NCBI RefSeq assembly: GCF_001442625.1
Contig: NZ_LMZQ01000001.1
Coordinates: 248,001-312,000 of the forward strand
DNA: 64,000 nt
Reading direction: 5' to 3'
Source of the DNA: Pedobacter ginsenosidimutans
Lineage (GTDB): Bacteria; Bacteroidota; Bacteroidia; Sphingobacteriales; Sphingobacteriaceae
Both the position numbers and the translations under genes were made by a program. The notes under the pieces are model-generated. The model saw only the letters and a list, made by a program, of their open reading frames with translations, had not been told where the DNA came from and searched no databases. How positions within the stretch are numbered: the stretch's first letter is position 1; each line of letters starts with the position of its first letter. Shown piece after piece: positions 54,234 to 63,644 of the stretch.

Positions 54234-56777
54234 ATGGAACATCGCTATAAAATAAGCGGAATGAGCTGTCAGGGCTGCAGGGCAAAAGTTGAAAATGCAC
54301 TAAACTCGATTGATGGCATTTCTGCAAAGGTATCCCTGGAGCCTGCCGAAGCCATTATTAGCATGGAAAAACATGTCCCAACCGAGAAATTGCAAAAGAC
54401 ATTATCTGCGGCGGGAAATTACGGTATTGAGATGGGATCTCATGAAAAAGAGGTTTTAAAAGCACCCGGGCAGATAAATAGTGTTCATTATGAATCAGAA
54501 CACCAACATCATTCGCCAGCTAAAAAAAACGATATAAACCAAGGAGGAGAAGTATTCTATTGTCCGATGCATTGCGAGGGCGAAAAAACTTATCCAAGAG
54601 CGGGACATTGCCCTGTATGCGGAATGGACCTGGTGAAACAGCCTGAAAAGAACCGGCCGTCACAGTTTACCTGTCCGATGCATCCCGAAGTTATCAGGAA
54701 TGAGCCGGGAGCATGCCCAATCTGTGGGATGGATCTGGTTCCTACTGGAGCAGTTCTGGAAGAAGAAGATAAAACTTATGATTCGCTGCTCAGAAAGTTT
54801 AAGATTGCAGCAGCATTTACTATACCCATTTTTGTCATCGCAATGACGGAAATGATTCCCAATAACCCACTGTTTGATTTGCTGGAACTTAAATACTGGA
54901 ACTGGATTCAGTTTGGATTATCCATTCCTGTAGTTTTTTATGCTACCTGGATGTTCTTCCAGCGCGCCTGGATATCGGTGATAACCTGGAAACTTAATAT
55001 GTTTACCCTTATAGGGATAGGTGCGGGAGTAGCCTGGCTTTTCAGCCTGGTCGCACTGATTTTCCCCGATATTTTTCCTGCCCAGTTTAAAACGCACCAC
55101 GGGACGGTCTTTGTTTATTTTGAAGCGGCAACGGTTATCCTGACATTGGTACTGCTCGGACAACTTTTAGAGGCCAGGGCGCATGGAAAAACCAATAGTG
55201 CCATCAAGGAGCTATTGAAACTAGCCCCAAACACCGCTACTAAAGTGATTGGGGATAAGGAAGTGTCGGTAACCATTGAAGACATCCAGAAAGGAGATCT
55301 TCTAAGGGTAAAGCCCGGAGAAAGCATTCCGGTAGACGGCAGCATTGAGACCGGAGAGGCGGTAATTGATGAATCGATGATTTCAGGAGAACCGGTTCCT
55401 GTAGAGAAAAAAACAGGCGAAAAGGTAACTTCGGGAACAATTAACGGCAATAAGACTTTTGTAATGGTAGCCGAAAAGGTAGGCTCGGAAACCCTCTTAT
55501 CCCAGATCATCGAAATGGTAAATTCCGCCAGCCGCTCTAAAGCACCCATCCAAAAGATGGCCGATAAGATCTCCGGGTATTTCGTGCCGGTTGTGGTGCT
55601 CATATCCATTATAACATTTTTATTATGGGCATTATACGGTCCCGATCCGGCATATGTTTATGCCTTTGTAAATGCAATAGCAGTATTGATTATTGCATGT
55701 CCATGCGCCCTGGGTCTTGCAACACCAATGTCTGTAATGGTGGGTATTGGCAAAGGTGCCCATTCTGGTATCCTGATAAAGAATGCCGAATCGCTGGAGA
55801 AAATGAATACGATTGAGGTAGTTGTGATTGACAAAACCGGAACGGTAACAGAAGGTAAACCTTCGGTCGAAAAAGTGGTTAGCGTAAACTCAAGCTTTAC
55901 CGGAATGGATATTCTAGAAAGAATTGTGGCTTTGAACAGCAGCAGTGAACATCCACTGGCACAGGCAACTTTACGCTATGGCGAAGAAAACAAAATAGAT
56001 GTTAAGCCCCTAACAAGTTTTGAGGCAATCACAGGAATGGGCGTAACAGGCAATTTGGGATCGGAAATACTGGCTTTAGGCAACCAAAAATTAATGGAGC
56101 AGGTTAAGGCGGTAATCAATCCTGAATTAAAAGAGCAGGTTAAGGCTGCTCAAAAAGAGGGCAAAACGGTCTCTTATCTGTCTGTAGGAGAAAAAGCAGT
56201 CGGGTATGTTGTGATTTCTGATAAGATTAAGCCTTCCAGTGCATCTGCTATACAAAAACTCCAGAGGGAGGGTATCTCGGTTATGATGTTAACCGGCGAC
56301 AATGAGGATACAGCTAAAGCAGTTAGCGCAACGCTGGAGTTAGATGGCTATAAAGCCCAGATGCTTCCTGAAGATAAATTAAAGGAAATAAAAAGACTCC
56401 AGGCTGAAGGCAAAAAGGTGGCGATGGCGGGAGATGGCATTAACGACGCCCCCGCACTTTCCCAGGCCGATATTGGCATAGCCATGGGAACAGGAACCGA
56501 TGTGGCCATACAAAGCGCAGGGATTACCCTTGTAAAAGGAGATTTGAACGGGATCGCAAAAGCAAGGTTATTGAGCCACAAAGTGATGGCAAACATCAAG
56601 GGCAATCTCTTTTTTGCACTTGGATACAATATTGTGGGCATCCCGGTTGCTGCCGGCCTGCTCTATCCTTTTTTCGGGATCCTGCTCTCGCCTATGATCG
56701 CAGCCCTTGCAATGAGTTTGAGTTCAGTTTCCGTTATCCTCAACTCCCTCCGCCTGAGGAATGCAAATATCGATTGA
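54234..56777 (+). CDS. copA: Copper-type P1B ATPase with HMA and two HMBD domains
   Basis: This 847-residue inner-membrane cation pump has an N-terminal HMA domain with GMSCQGC (Cys12, Cys15). Two short heavy-metal-binding domains follow: YCPMHCEGEKTYPRAGHCPV (110-133) and TCPMHPEVIRNEPGACPICG (147-170). A His-rich linker (EHQHHS) lies between HMA and HMBD. The core has TGEAVIDESMISGEPVPV, the CPC metal site (489-491, IACPCALGLATP), phospho-Asp533 in DKTGT, SSEHPLAQ, TGDNEDTA and GDGINDAP. The terminal MSLSSVSVILNSLRL carries the MxxSS motif of Cu(I) pumps. It exports monovalent copper (silver possible). It stands alone, without a visible chaperone or repressor gene. Confidence 0.93.
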   Translation: MEHRYKISGMSCQGCRAKVENALNSIDGISAKVSLEPAEAIISMEKHVPTEKLQKTLSAAGNYGIEMGSHEKEVLKAPGQINSVHYESEHQHHSPAKKNDINQGGEVFYCPMHCEGEKTYPRAGHCPVCGMDLVKQPEKNRPSQFTCPMHPEVIRNEPGACPICGMDLVPTGAVLEEEDKTYDSLLRKFKIAAAFTIPIFVIAMTEMIPNNPLFDLLELKYWNWIQFGLSIPVVFYATWMFFQRAWISVITWKLNMFTLIGIGAGVAWLFSLVALIFPDIFPAQFKTHHGTVFVYFEAATVILTLVLLGQLLEARAHGKTNSAIKELLKLAPNTATKVIGDKEVSVTIEDIQKGDLLRVKPGESIPVDGSIETGEAVIDESMISGEPVPVEKKTGEKVTSGTINGNKTFVMVAEKVGSETLLSQIIEMVNSASRSKAPIQKMADKISGYFVPVVVLISIITFLLWALYGPDPAYVYAFVNAIAVLIIACPCALGLATPMSVMVGIGKGAHSGILIKNAESLEKMNTIEVVVIDKTGTVTEGKPSVEKVVSVNSSFTGMDILERIVALNSSSEHPLAQATLRYGEENKIDVKPLTSFEAITGMGVTGNLGSEILALGNQKLMEQVKAVINPELKEQVKAAQKEGKTVSYLSVGEKAVGYVVISDKIKPSSASAIQKLQREGISVMMLTGDNEDTAKAVSATLELDGYKAQMLPEDKLKEIKRLQAEGKKVAMAGDGINDAPALSQADIGIAMGTGTDVAIQSAGITLVKGDLNGIAKARLLSHKVMANIKGNLFFALGYNIVGIPVAAGLLYPFFGILLSPMIAALAMSLSSVSVILNSLRLRNANID

Positions 56778-57059
56778 TTTTTAGCAAACGGATAAACTGG
56801 ACGATAACTAATTATGAATCCACTCTATATTAGCTACTTTCGGCCAGCAGTATCAAGTGATCTGGTAGTATTTTGTATGTTTCAGAGAAAGTGGCTCTTC
56901 TCCACCGTCGTTGGTAGCCTAAGCCACTGAGCAAGTATGGATAATCCCCAGTTAGCGTTATCCTAGCGCGCCGCATATGCTACTAAAATCAATCTGAATA
57001 TCTAATAACCGTACTTGCCCATATTTAGATTATCTGCTATTTTGCAAAAAAGTTCTCCA

Positions 57060-57521
57060 ATGAAGACAACCGAGGCTCAAAAGAAAAAATATTTCAAAAA
57101 CGTCAATGATAATATCCGTAAAGATGGCTATCATACCACAGCTGTTTTAGAAGCAGAAAATGCTACACCTTTTGCTTATTCCACAGGGATTTATGAGAAT
57201 TTCAAAATCCCGGAGTTGTTCATTTCGGGCCTTGGCCCAAACCTTTCTGGCCAATTAATTAAAAGTTATGCAGATCAATATAAGTTTGGGGATGTACCGC
57301 TAAATAAAAGAATTACAGACTTAACGGAAAAATTTGCGGTATACTTTATTAAGGTCACCAATGAAAGTTTATCTGATTATGTGTTATCTTCAATCAGGCA
57401 CTACGAGGACAAAAAATATGAGTATTTACAAGTCGTATTTCCCGACTTAAATGGAAATTTCCCAAATGAGCCAAGCTATGATTATGACCAGAAGATTTTT
57501 GGAGACTTCGAACCAAAATAA
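57060..57521 (+). CDS. DUF4262 family protein
   Basis: The protein is 153 residues from the ATG at 57060 (MKTTEAQKKKYFKNVNDNIR); an in-frame ATG at 57015 would add 15 residues of poor quality. The segments DGYHTTAVLEAENATPFAYS, TGIYENFKIPELFISGLGPN and LQVVFPDLNGNFPNEPSYDY match the DUF4262 pattern. The family is cytoplasmic and of unknown function. It stands alone between the copper ATPase and a convergent AraC gene. Confidence 0.75.
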   Translation: MKTTEAQKKKYFKNVNDNIRKDGYHTTAVLEAENATPFAYSTGIYENFKIPELFISGLGPNLSGQLIKSYADQYKFGDVPLNKRITDLTEKFAVYFIKVTNESLSDYVLSSIRHYEDKKYEYLQVVFPDLNGNFPNEPSYDYDQKIFGDFEPK

Positions 57522-57595
57522 GAACCTTATTTAGTACATTCTTGGCACCTCACACTAAAACAATAGCTAAAATACACTTCCTTTAAATCCATACC

Positions 57596-58408
57596 TTAAG
57601 AATTTAGCGCAGTAGGTGCCATGCCGAACTTCTTTTTGAAGGAATGTGAGAAGTGCGACAGGCTTTCGAAGCCAAGATCCAGATAAATGGCAGAAGGTTT
57701 TTGATGTTTGCTTTCGATGAGGTGTTTGGCTTCCGTTAGGCGTTTATCCTGAAGCCAATGACGGGGTGGAACACCGAATGTTTTCAGGAAATCGCGTTTG
57801 AAACCAGCCAGGCTGCGACCGGTAAGCTGCGCGAATTTTTCGATAGGCACATTAAAATGATAGTTGCTCAGCATAAACTTTTCCAGGTCTATTTTATGCG
57901 GTTCTGAAAAGTCGAACAAAAAGTTACGCAGTGCCGGTAGGGCAAGTAATAGTAGTTTAATTCCTTCTTTCACTTTCAAAATGCCCATTTCATTGGTCAT
58001 GGTGGCACCTGAGCTTCGAGCATAGGGAACAATAGATTGAAAATAGCCTTTGAGGAATTCGTTTGATGGAATCAAGATATTTGGCGGACCAATATACTTC
58101 TGGTCTGCTGTTAACTTTTCTTCCAACACGATCTTGCGCAAAAGGTCTTCCTGCAGGGATATAACGATGGTTTCATAGTTTCCTCCGGGCAGCGGTGTTT
58201 TGGTGAGCGTACCCAGCTGGTTTTTGCCAATCAACATCAGTTCTCCTCCGGTCATCGAAATACTTTGCCCAGCGGTTTCTAAGGTGAACTGCCCTGAAAC
58301 CTGCAATACCAGGGTATGGTGGTTCCAGAAACACACTTTCTCTTTCCGCTGGGCAGAGAGGTAAGAATAAAAGATTAGGCCTGGGAGGATTTCTGCTGGA
58401 TTGGTCAT
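57596..58408 (-). CDS. AraC-family regulator next to aldo/keto reductase
   Basis: This 270-residue regulator has an N-terminal cupin-like sensor (VCFWNHHTLVLQVSGQFTLE, ISMTGGELMLIGKNQLGTLT) and a C-terminal AraC DNA-binding domain from about 170 (VPIEKFAQLTGRSLAGFKRD, IYLDLGFESLSHFSHSFKKK, ending KFGMAPTALN). Its ATG directly follows the reductase stop (TAA then ATG), so both are in one transcript with the reductase first. It probably controls that transcript; the effector is unknown. Confidence 0.88.
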   Translation of the reverse strand: MTNPAEILPGLIFYSYLSAQRKEKVCFWNHHTLVLQVSGQFTLETAGQSISMTGGELMLIGKNQLGTLTKTPLPGGNYETIVISLQEDLLRKIVLEEKLTADQKYIGPPNILIPSNEFLKGYFQSIVPYARSSGATMTNEMGILKVKEGIKLLLLALPALRNFLFDFSEPHKIDLEKFMLSNYHFNVPIEKFAQLTGRSLAGFKRDFLKTFGVPPRHWLQDKRLTEAKHLIESKHQKPSAIYLDLGFESLSHFSHSFKKKFGMAPTALNS

Positions 58409-59380
58409 TTAACGTTGTAAATAAGTACCGCCACGTATGGCACCTACTGCAAAAGTAGTATTTAAAGTGTTCATTTCCTGCGGCGTAAATACAATATCAA
58501 GCGCTTTTATATTTTCGGGCAGGCGCGATCTGCGGCTCATGCTCACTAAAGGCATGATATGATCGCCCTGCTCCTTTACCCAGGCAATGGCAAGCTGCGT
58601 AGGTGTACAGCCTTTATGCTGGGCCATTTGTTTCAATACTTCTACTTTTTCGAGGTTATGAACCAGGTTTTCGCCCTGAAAACGGGAGAAATGGCTATGG
58701 TAATCGTTTTCTGCAAGCGGCGCTTTCATTTCACCGGTTAATAAACCTTCGGCGGTATTGGCAAAGGCCACTACAGCGATGCCCAGTTCTTTTGCTGTTG
58801 GCAACAGTTCGCTTTCGATCTGACGGTCGGCCAGCGAATAGCCGATTTCCAGCGCACTGATAGGGTGAGTTTCGTTTGCTTTACGAAGCTGATCAGCCGT
58901 AATTTCAGACACGCCAATGTGACGCACCTTACCTTCTTTAATCAGGTCGGCAACCGTTCCAATGATGTCTGCTACAGGCACGCTGTCGTCCATTCGGCAG
59001 GGCTGATAGAGGTCGATGGTTTCGATACCTAAACGTGTTAAAGAGTAATTAATAAAATTTTTGATCGCTATGGGCCGCAGATCTAATCCAAGCCACTGGC
59101 CGTTATGAAAAATGGCACCGAATTTTACGCTGATAAAAGCCTCATCGCGCCTGTCTTTAATGGCTTTGCCAATTAACATTTCATTATGACCGGCACCATA
59201 GAAGTCGCCTGTATTTAAAAAATTAATGCCACTATCCAACGCCTCCTGAATGGTGGCAATACTTTCTGCTTCGCTGGGCGTAGCACCACCCCACACAGAA
59301 GACATGCGCATACAACCCAAACCAAGTTTAGATACGAAAGGGCCATTCTGACCCAACTGAATTTTTGTGATGTTGTTCAT
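58409..59380 (-). CDS. Aldo/keto reductase with altered tetrad
   Basis: This 323-residue TIM-barrel oxidoreductase has SKLGLGCMRMSSVWGG, FLNTGDFYGAGHNEMLIGKA, KFGAIFHNG and the C-terminal NADP-binding part (IMPLVSMSRRSRLPENIKAL). The usual catalytic tetrad is Asp, Tyr, Lys, His. Here the Asp position is Asn56 (NTGDFYG), Tyr61 and Lys86 are kept, and the His position in the DLYxxH block is Cys128 (DLYQPCRMD). A related subfamily with PAR in place of the histidine is known, so this may still be active with modified chemistry. It is first in a two-gene unit with an AraC regulator. Confidence 0.88.
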   Translation of the reverse strand: MNNITKIQLGQNGPFVSKLGLGCMRMSSVWGGATPSEAESIATIQEALDSGINFLNTGDFYGAGHNEMLIGKAIKDRRDEAFISVKFGAIFHNGQWLGLDLRPIAIKNFINYSLTRLGIETIDLYQPCRMDDSVPVADIIGTVADLIKEGKVRHIGVSEITADQLRKANETHPISALEIGYSLADRQIESELLPTAKELGIAVVAFANTAEGLLTGEMKAPLAENDYHSHFSRFQGENLVHNLEKVEVLKQMAQHKGCTPTQLAIAWVKEQGDHIMPLVSMSRRSRLPENIKALDIVFTPQEMNTLNTTFAVGAIRGGTYLQR

Positions 59381-59790
59381 GAAACAAAGATCAACATTCG
59401 AAACACCTAAGGCTTTCTTCTACGGCTCAAATATTTTGTCTGTACGGCTCACTTACCCAGGTAATTCTTTTAGCACCCAAGCTTAATACAACTATAAGCA
59501 TGTGCTTTCGTTAAATGAATAGCTTATCTCTTTGATAAAACCTTAATTAGTGATTACTGTGAAATGCAATTCATCTAGCCCATCCGCTAAGATTTGCACT
59601 TTTAGGAAAAATCAATATCTTGTAGCAACTAAATTAACAATTATGCTCAATCTCAATTCAAACATTCATAAGCGTTTGAACCCGAAGGAAAACCATATAA
59701 AATACGCAAAAGAAAACTATGCTGAATTAGATGAATCGAAGGTTCGTTTAAGTCGAGCTGCATCCATTTACTAACTACGACAATATCAAC
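59381..59790. other. Spacer with a possible very short gene
   Basis: About 410 bases separate the aldo/keto reductase from the next plus-strand gene. A plus-strand frame from the ATG at 59643 to 59774 would encode 43 residues (MLNLNSNIHKRLNPKENHIK and on), polar and lysine-rich. It ends 16 bases before the next start and could be a leader or a broken remnant. Nothing else is evident. Confidence 0.3.
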
Positions 59791-60687
59791 ATGAGCTTCG
59801 ATCTATACTTCTACAAACGAAAAGACAGTCAGCAAACGGAAGAACAAATAGCAGAATACCTGACAAAAAACCTTTCTCATAATCTTAGTGATCATCCGAG
59901 ACAATGGCATTATGAAAATCCGGAGACAGGGGTTTATTTTCTCATTGACTGGAACGAGCCAGAAGACGACCAGGACAGCATTGAAAACTTTGATAATTTC
60001 CAAGACTATAAATATCTGAACTTCACTTTCAGTATTAACTTTTTCAGACCCAGATTTTTCGGACTTGAAATATTCCCTATAATTGAAAAATTCATAAACG
60101 ACCTCGACCTTTTTGTTTTAGATCCACAAGACGAAACTGACCCAGACAATCCAAGGAAATTTCCTGCAGGATATTTTCAAGAACAATGGATTAGACACAA
60201 TGATGGCGTAACATTAGACCAGTTTACTGATTTAAATTTTGAATATTTCCCTATTGACAAATCAAACTATCTATGGTGGTTTCAATTTAATAGAGAAGAA
60301 CTTCAAAATAATTTGACAGAAGATTTATTTGTTTCAGGGCACTTTATTTTAAAAAGCAAAGAAGATGGGCAATTATATACTGCGTGTGTTTGGCCTCAAC
60401 ACATTTCAATAATACTTCCACCAGTTGACTTTTTAATAGTTCAAAAAGAACATAGAAAGCTTTTTAAAACGATAAAAGAAAGTGGACTTGTAACATATAG
60501 TACAGTTCTTAGTGAATTTGCAGACCACTTTGAAGATTATATACATGAAGTCCCAAACCTAAAAGTTTTTAGAAACACTGATTCTGACCAAATTAAAAAG
60601 AAATTTAATGCACTAAAATTGGGTAAAACTGTAAATGAATTTGGCAACGGAGTCAGCTTTGATGGTTTTGTAAATGTCCGACCGTGA
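59791..60687 (+). CDS. Uncharacterised cytoplasmic protein, possible immunity-like
   Basis: This 298-residue acidic protein has no signal or membrane helix. It starts MSFDLYFYKRKDSQQTEEQI, a beginning I associate with a family of uncharacterised proteins in Bacteroidota and Firmicutes. It is rich in Asp, Glu, Phe and Asn (WNEPEDDQDSIENFDNFQDY). No catalytic motif is visible. The gene is visibly more A/T-rich than the flanking reductase and AraC genes. Together with the next two small proteins it resembles a run of stand-alone immunity-type genes, but no toxin is nearby, so that remains inference. Confidence 0.7.
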   Translation: MSFDLYFYKRKDSQQTEEQIAEYLTKNLSHNLSDHPRQWHYENPETGVYFLIDWNEPEDDQDSIENFDNFQDYKYLNFTFSINFFRPRFFGLEIFPIIEKFINDLDLFVLDPQDETDPDNPRKFPAGYFQEQWIRHNDGVTLDQFTDLNFEYFPIDKSNYLWWFQFNREELQNNLTEDLFVSGHFILKSKEDGQLYTACVWPQHISIILPPVDFLIVQKEHRKLFKTIKESGLVTYSTVLSEFADHFEDYIHEVPNLKVFRNTDSDQIKKKFNALKLGKTVNEFGNGVSFDGFVNVRP

Positions 60688-60856
60688 AAGCCACTGCTGA
60701 GAGAAAAGGCGATTTTATGATATGGCTGCACAAGCATCTCTATAAAAATACTTGTGCAAGTTCTACATCAGGAATTCTATTGAACCTTAGCCCTAAAAAT
60801 CTGCCACATCACCAAGCCGAAAAACATTCGCTGTCTGCTTAAAAAACATCATAAAA

Positions 60857-61336
60857 ATGAAAGAACAGGAAAATTATACCGACAATTTTAAAGAACGGAG
60901 AGACTTTTTTCAAAAGAACTTCCCACTCAAAATTGGTATGCAGAGAATGGATGTGAATAGTGCAGACATTTTAAAAAACTCTTGCCCTGTTTGTGGTTAT
61001 CTAACACTGGAAGAAAGAAATTCATTTGATATTTGTGGGATATGTTTTTGGGAAGACGATGGCGTTGATGACTTTGAAGAAAATGAAGACAGTGGGCCAA
61101 ATGATATGACCTTAAAAGAAGGACGGGTAATTTTCCAGGAAGCTAAGTGTAAACTATTGAACACCAAATTTAGTGATAACCATTTAACAGAAACACTGAA
61201 AAACAGTTTTATAACACTTGACCATTTCATTGAGCAAAACAATGCTAAGACAGAAATCATTAATATGCAAAATGAAATACTTGACTTATTGACAAAAAAC
61301 GATGTGTATGGACTGGAACAACTATTCGACAAATAA
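60857..61336 (+). CDS. CPCC-type cysteine-rich zinc-ribbon protein
   Basis: This 159-residue protein has the CPCC-family pattern NSCPVCGYLTLEERNSFDIC followed by GICFWEDDGVDDFEENED. The four cysteines (CPxC and CxxC) would bind zinc. The FWEDDG motif is characteristic of the family; here the first motif reads CPVC instead of CPCC. The N-terminal 35 residues and the C-terminal 90 helical residues are not recognisable. Members occur as small orphan proteins and in some toxin/immunity loci; function unknown. It is 18 bases upstream of the next gene. Confidence 0.78.
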   Translation: MKEQENYTDNFKERRDFFQKNFPLKIGMQRMDVNSADILKNSCPVCGYLTLEERNSFDICGICFWEDDGVDDFEENEDSGPNDMTLKEGRVIFQEAKCKLLNTKFSDNHLTETLKNSFITLDHFIEQNNAKTEIINMQNEILDLLTKNDVYGLEQLFDK

Positions 61337-61353
61337 AGCTGAAATACAGCAAT

Positions 61354-61857
61354 ATGAACAGACTAAAAAAACATAGGGGACTTAGACGTTATTATAAAAA
61401 CCTTAGGGTAAAAAACAGCAATTGGTCTGGATTGAACTTCGAAGACCCTGAACATGCCTGGTTTGATTTATGGCACACACATTTTGACTGGCGTGGTTAT
61501 GGCAATAATAGTTTTAAAAAACGTAAACCTCATCTCAACAAACTATTTAGACATTTTGATCTACTCGAAGAAAAAGCAAAGTCTTTGCAAACTGATTATC
61601 AAATATGGGCAACGTTAATCGATTTTGACAGTTATAACGATGCCTTATTTCTACACACTCCGAATCCGAACCATAGCAACTTTCCCTGGACAATAAAAGA
61701 TCTTTCCAGAACAACTACTTTATCGAACAAGGAATTAAACTATTACATTGATGGCCTGACAGGTTATGAAAAAAGATATGGGCAAGCAGATGAGGCCTTT
61801 TGTGTGCTTTTCAAGAAAAATCTTGGCATCCCTGTAGTACCCCATCTAGTTATGTAA
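61354..61857 (+). CDS. Uncharacterised basic protein
   Basis: This 167-residue soluble protein has a very basic start (MNRLKKHRGLRRYYKNLRVK), then aromatic-rich segments (EHAWFDLWHTHFDWRGYGNN, HLNKLFRHFDLLEEKA) and an acidic end. The blocks look conserved in character but I cannot name the family. It probably shares a transcript with the CPCC gene 18 bases upstream. There is no sign of export. Confidence 0.65.
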   Translation: MNRLKKHRGLRRYYKNLRVKNSNWSGLNFEDPEHAWFDLWHTHFDWRGYGNNSFKKRKPHLNKLFRHFDLLEEKAKSLQTDYQIWATLIDFDSYNDALFLHTPNPNHSNFPWTIKDLSRTTTLSNKELNYYIDGLTGYEKRYGQADEAFCVLFKKNLGIPVVPHLVM

Positions 61858-61896
61858 TTTATAAATTAGCGCTAATTTACGGATAGCTACCCCCAA

Positions 61897-62739
61897 CTAA
61901 CGCTGCCGAAAATCACTAGGTGTACACTTGTATTTATCGCGAAAGCTTTTGGTAAAATTGGCCAAATCGTTATAGCCACATTTAAAAGCAATGTCTTTAA
62001 TCCTTTCGTTTGAAATTAACAACAGTTCGGCCGCTTTTTCGAGCCTTTTGGTTTTGATATAATTGGCTGGCGTATCGTTGTAATGTCTGGCAAATTCGCG
62101 TTTAAAAGACGATAAACTCAAATTATTAAGTTGTGCCAGGCCTTCGATACTGAGTTGTTCGAAGAGGTTGGCCTCAATAATTTGCTTAAACGTATAGGTA
62201 GCAGGAGAAAAAAGCTGTGTAAATATGGTTTGTATGGCCCTGGCATTAGCAGTTTGGGCCAGCAGCAGGATAATTTCTTTTAACTTTAAAACCAGTATAT
62301 CCTCGTTAACCAGTGCCGGATGCTGAAAATAAAACAGCAAGCCTTCGATATATTTTTCGATTAAAAAATTGTTGCTTAAAATTTCGGCACTTTTGTTCGA
62401 AATCATCCGGTCTGGTGCCTGAAGGATGACTGGCATCTCCCGATCGTAGATCCGCTTTAAAATATCGGGATGAAAATTAACGACCATAATTTCGTTGATC
62501 CCCCCTTCATTTAAGTTACTAATGGTTTTGCTTGCTTGAATACAATTTAAAAACAAAGCATGTTTATGCGGTATATTTACCCGGTCTTCATCGCGGTGAT
62601 ATTGCATTTCGCCTTGTAACATGTACAAAAAGCAGGCATTATCAGTAATCGGGAAATCGAAGGTAAAAGGTGCTTTTATCCTGATGTTTTGGATAATGGA
62701 TTTACCAAACAAATCGTATTTTTTATGGTCTATGATCAT
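61897..62739 (-). CDS. AraC-family regulator
   Basis: This 280-residue regulator has an N-terminal cupin-type sensor (CFLYMLQGEMQYHRDEDRVN, HKHALFLNCIQASKTI) and a C-terminal AraC double helix-turn-helix: LSIEGLAQLNNLSLSSFKRE, RIKDIAFKCGYNDLANFTKS and CTPSDFRQR at the end. It is monocistronic. The likely target is the membrane-protein gene to the right or genes outside the window; the effector is unknown. Confidence 0.88.
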   Translation of the reverse strand: MIIDHKKYDLFGKSIIQNIRIKAPFTFDFPITDNACFLYMLQGEMQYHRDEDRVNIPHKHALFLNCIQASKTISNLNEGGINEIMVVNFHPDILKRIYDREMPVILQAPDRMISNKSAEILSNNFLIEKYIEGLLFYFQHPALVNEDILVLKLKEIILLLAQTANARAIQTIFTQLFSPATYTFKQIIEANLFEQLSIEGLAQLNNLSLSSFKREFARHYNDTPANYIKTKRLEKAAELLLISNERIKDIAFKCGYNDLANFTKSFRDKYKCTPSDFRQR

Positions 62740-62859
62740 ATTTAAAAAACCTTCAGCTATAAAAATAGAAAAACTAATGAATGGTTTGGCTTTTCTTCCC
62801 CCCTTGCATTAGCTTATCCGGTGTAGCATATCCTTCATCCGAAAACCACAAGCGTTGCT

Positions 62860-63348
62860 TTACCGTACTTTAAGTGCATTGCGTTGTTTAATGTACTGGT
62901 AGATGGCACCGCCAATAAATGCAATTAAGAGCACCAGTAATGTTTGGGCAATGATAGGATCGGTAGGTTTTTTGGCCAGTGGATGCCCCAGCGGAACCCG
63001 GGTAAAGGTTTCGTTCACGGTGGGAATGAGCGACAGAAAGAAGCTGAAAGAGAGCAAAAAATTCTCTATATAACGGGCCTTATTATTGGCACTTCGCTTT
63101 ACCGAAAGCCAAAAAGCCACCACCACCAAAATAAAAATGAATACCGAAAAAATATGCCCGGCATTAAAGCCTCCATGTTTGGAGATTCCCAATGCAGTTA
63201 AAGCCGTAACAGTAGTGGTATACAAGTATATTTTACCACTTAGATGCGTTAAATCAATTTTGCCAAAGCGTATAAATGAAATGATTGCCGCTACAATGGC
63301 CACGATACCAATGATGGTATGAAAAATTCCTAAACCTGATAGTCCCAT
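62860..63348 (-). CDS. Five-helix membrane protein, DUF2306-like
   Basis: This 162-residue integral membrane protein has five hydrophobic helices (about 8-26, 42-58, 64-83, 92-108, 130-152) and a basic C-terminal tail (KQRNALKVR). The pattern ISKHGGFNAGHIFSVFIFIL, with a His pair across the second loop, resembles DUF2306-type membrane proteins. It has no enzyme motif. It lies between an AraC gene on the same strand and a divergent Crp/Fnr gene, so it may be controlled by either. Confidence 0.65.
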   Translation of the reverse strand: MGLSGLGIFHTIIGIVAIVAAIISFIRFGKIDLTHLSGKIYLYTTTVTALTALGISKHGGFNAGHIFSVFIFILVVVAFWLSVKRSANNKARYIENFLLSFSFFLSLIPTVNETFTRVPLGHPLAKKPTDPIIAQTLLVLLIAFIGGAIYQYIKQRNALKVR

Positions 63349-63644
63349 AGTCTTTTTTGTTGAGTATGTAATTGTTTTACAAAAATGGCTATAGTAAGGT
63401 TAATGGGTTTTGTTTATTCGTTCAATTAATTGGTAATCCCGTTCAAAAATGACCAGGCATGTTGTTACCAGCCTAAAGTAACGGACAGTCTTGTGCTTTG
63501 GTTATGGCAGGTATGACATTATTAGAAGATTGGGTTAAGTGCCTTTTCCTGCAATTGAACAAGAACAAGTTTGAATAACCAAAAAGGCAGCAAAAAATAA
63601 GCTGAAAGTTTTATTTTTGAAGATTCTCCTTAAGCATTCTAAAG

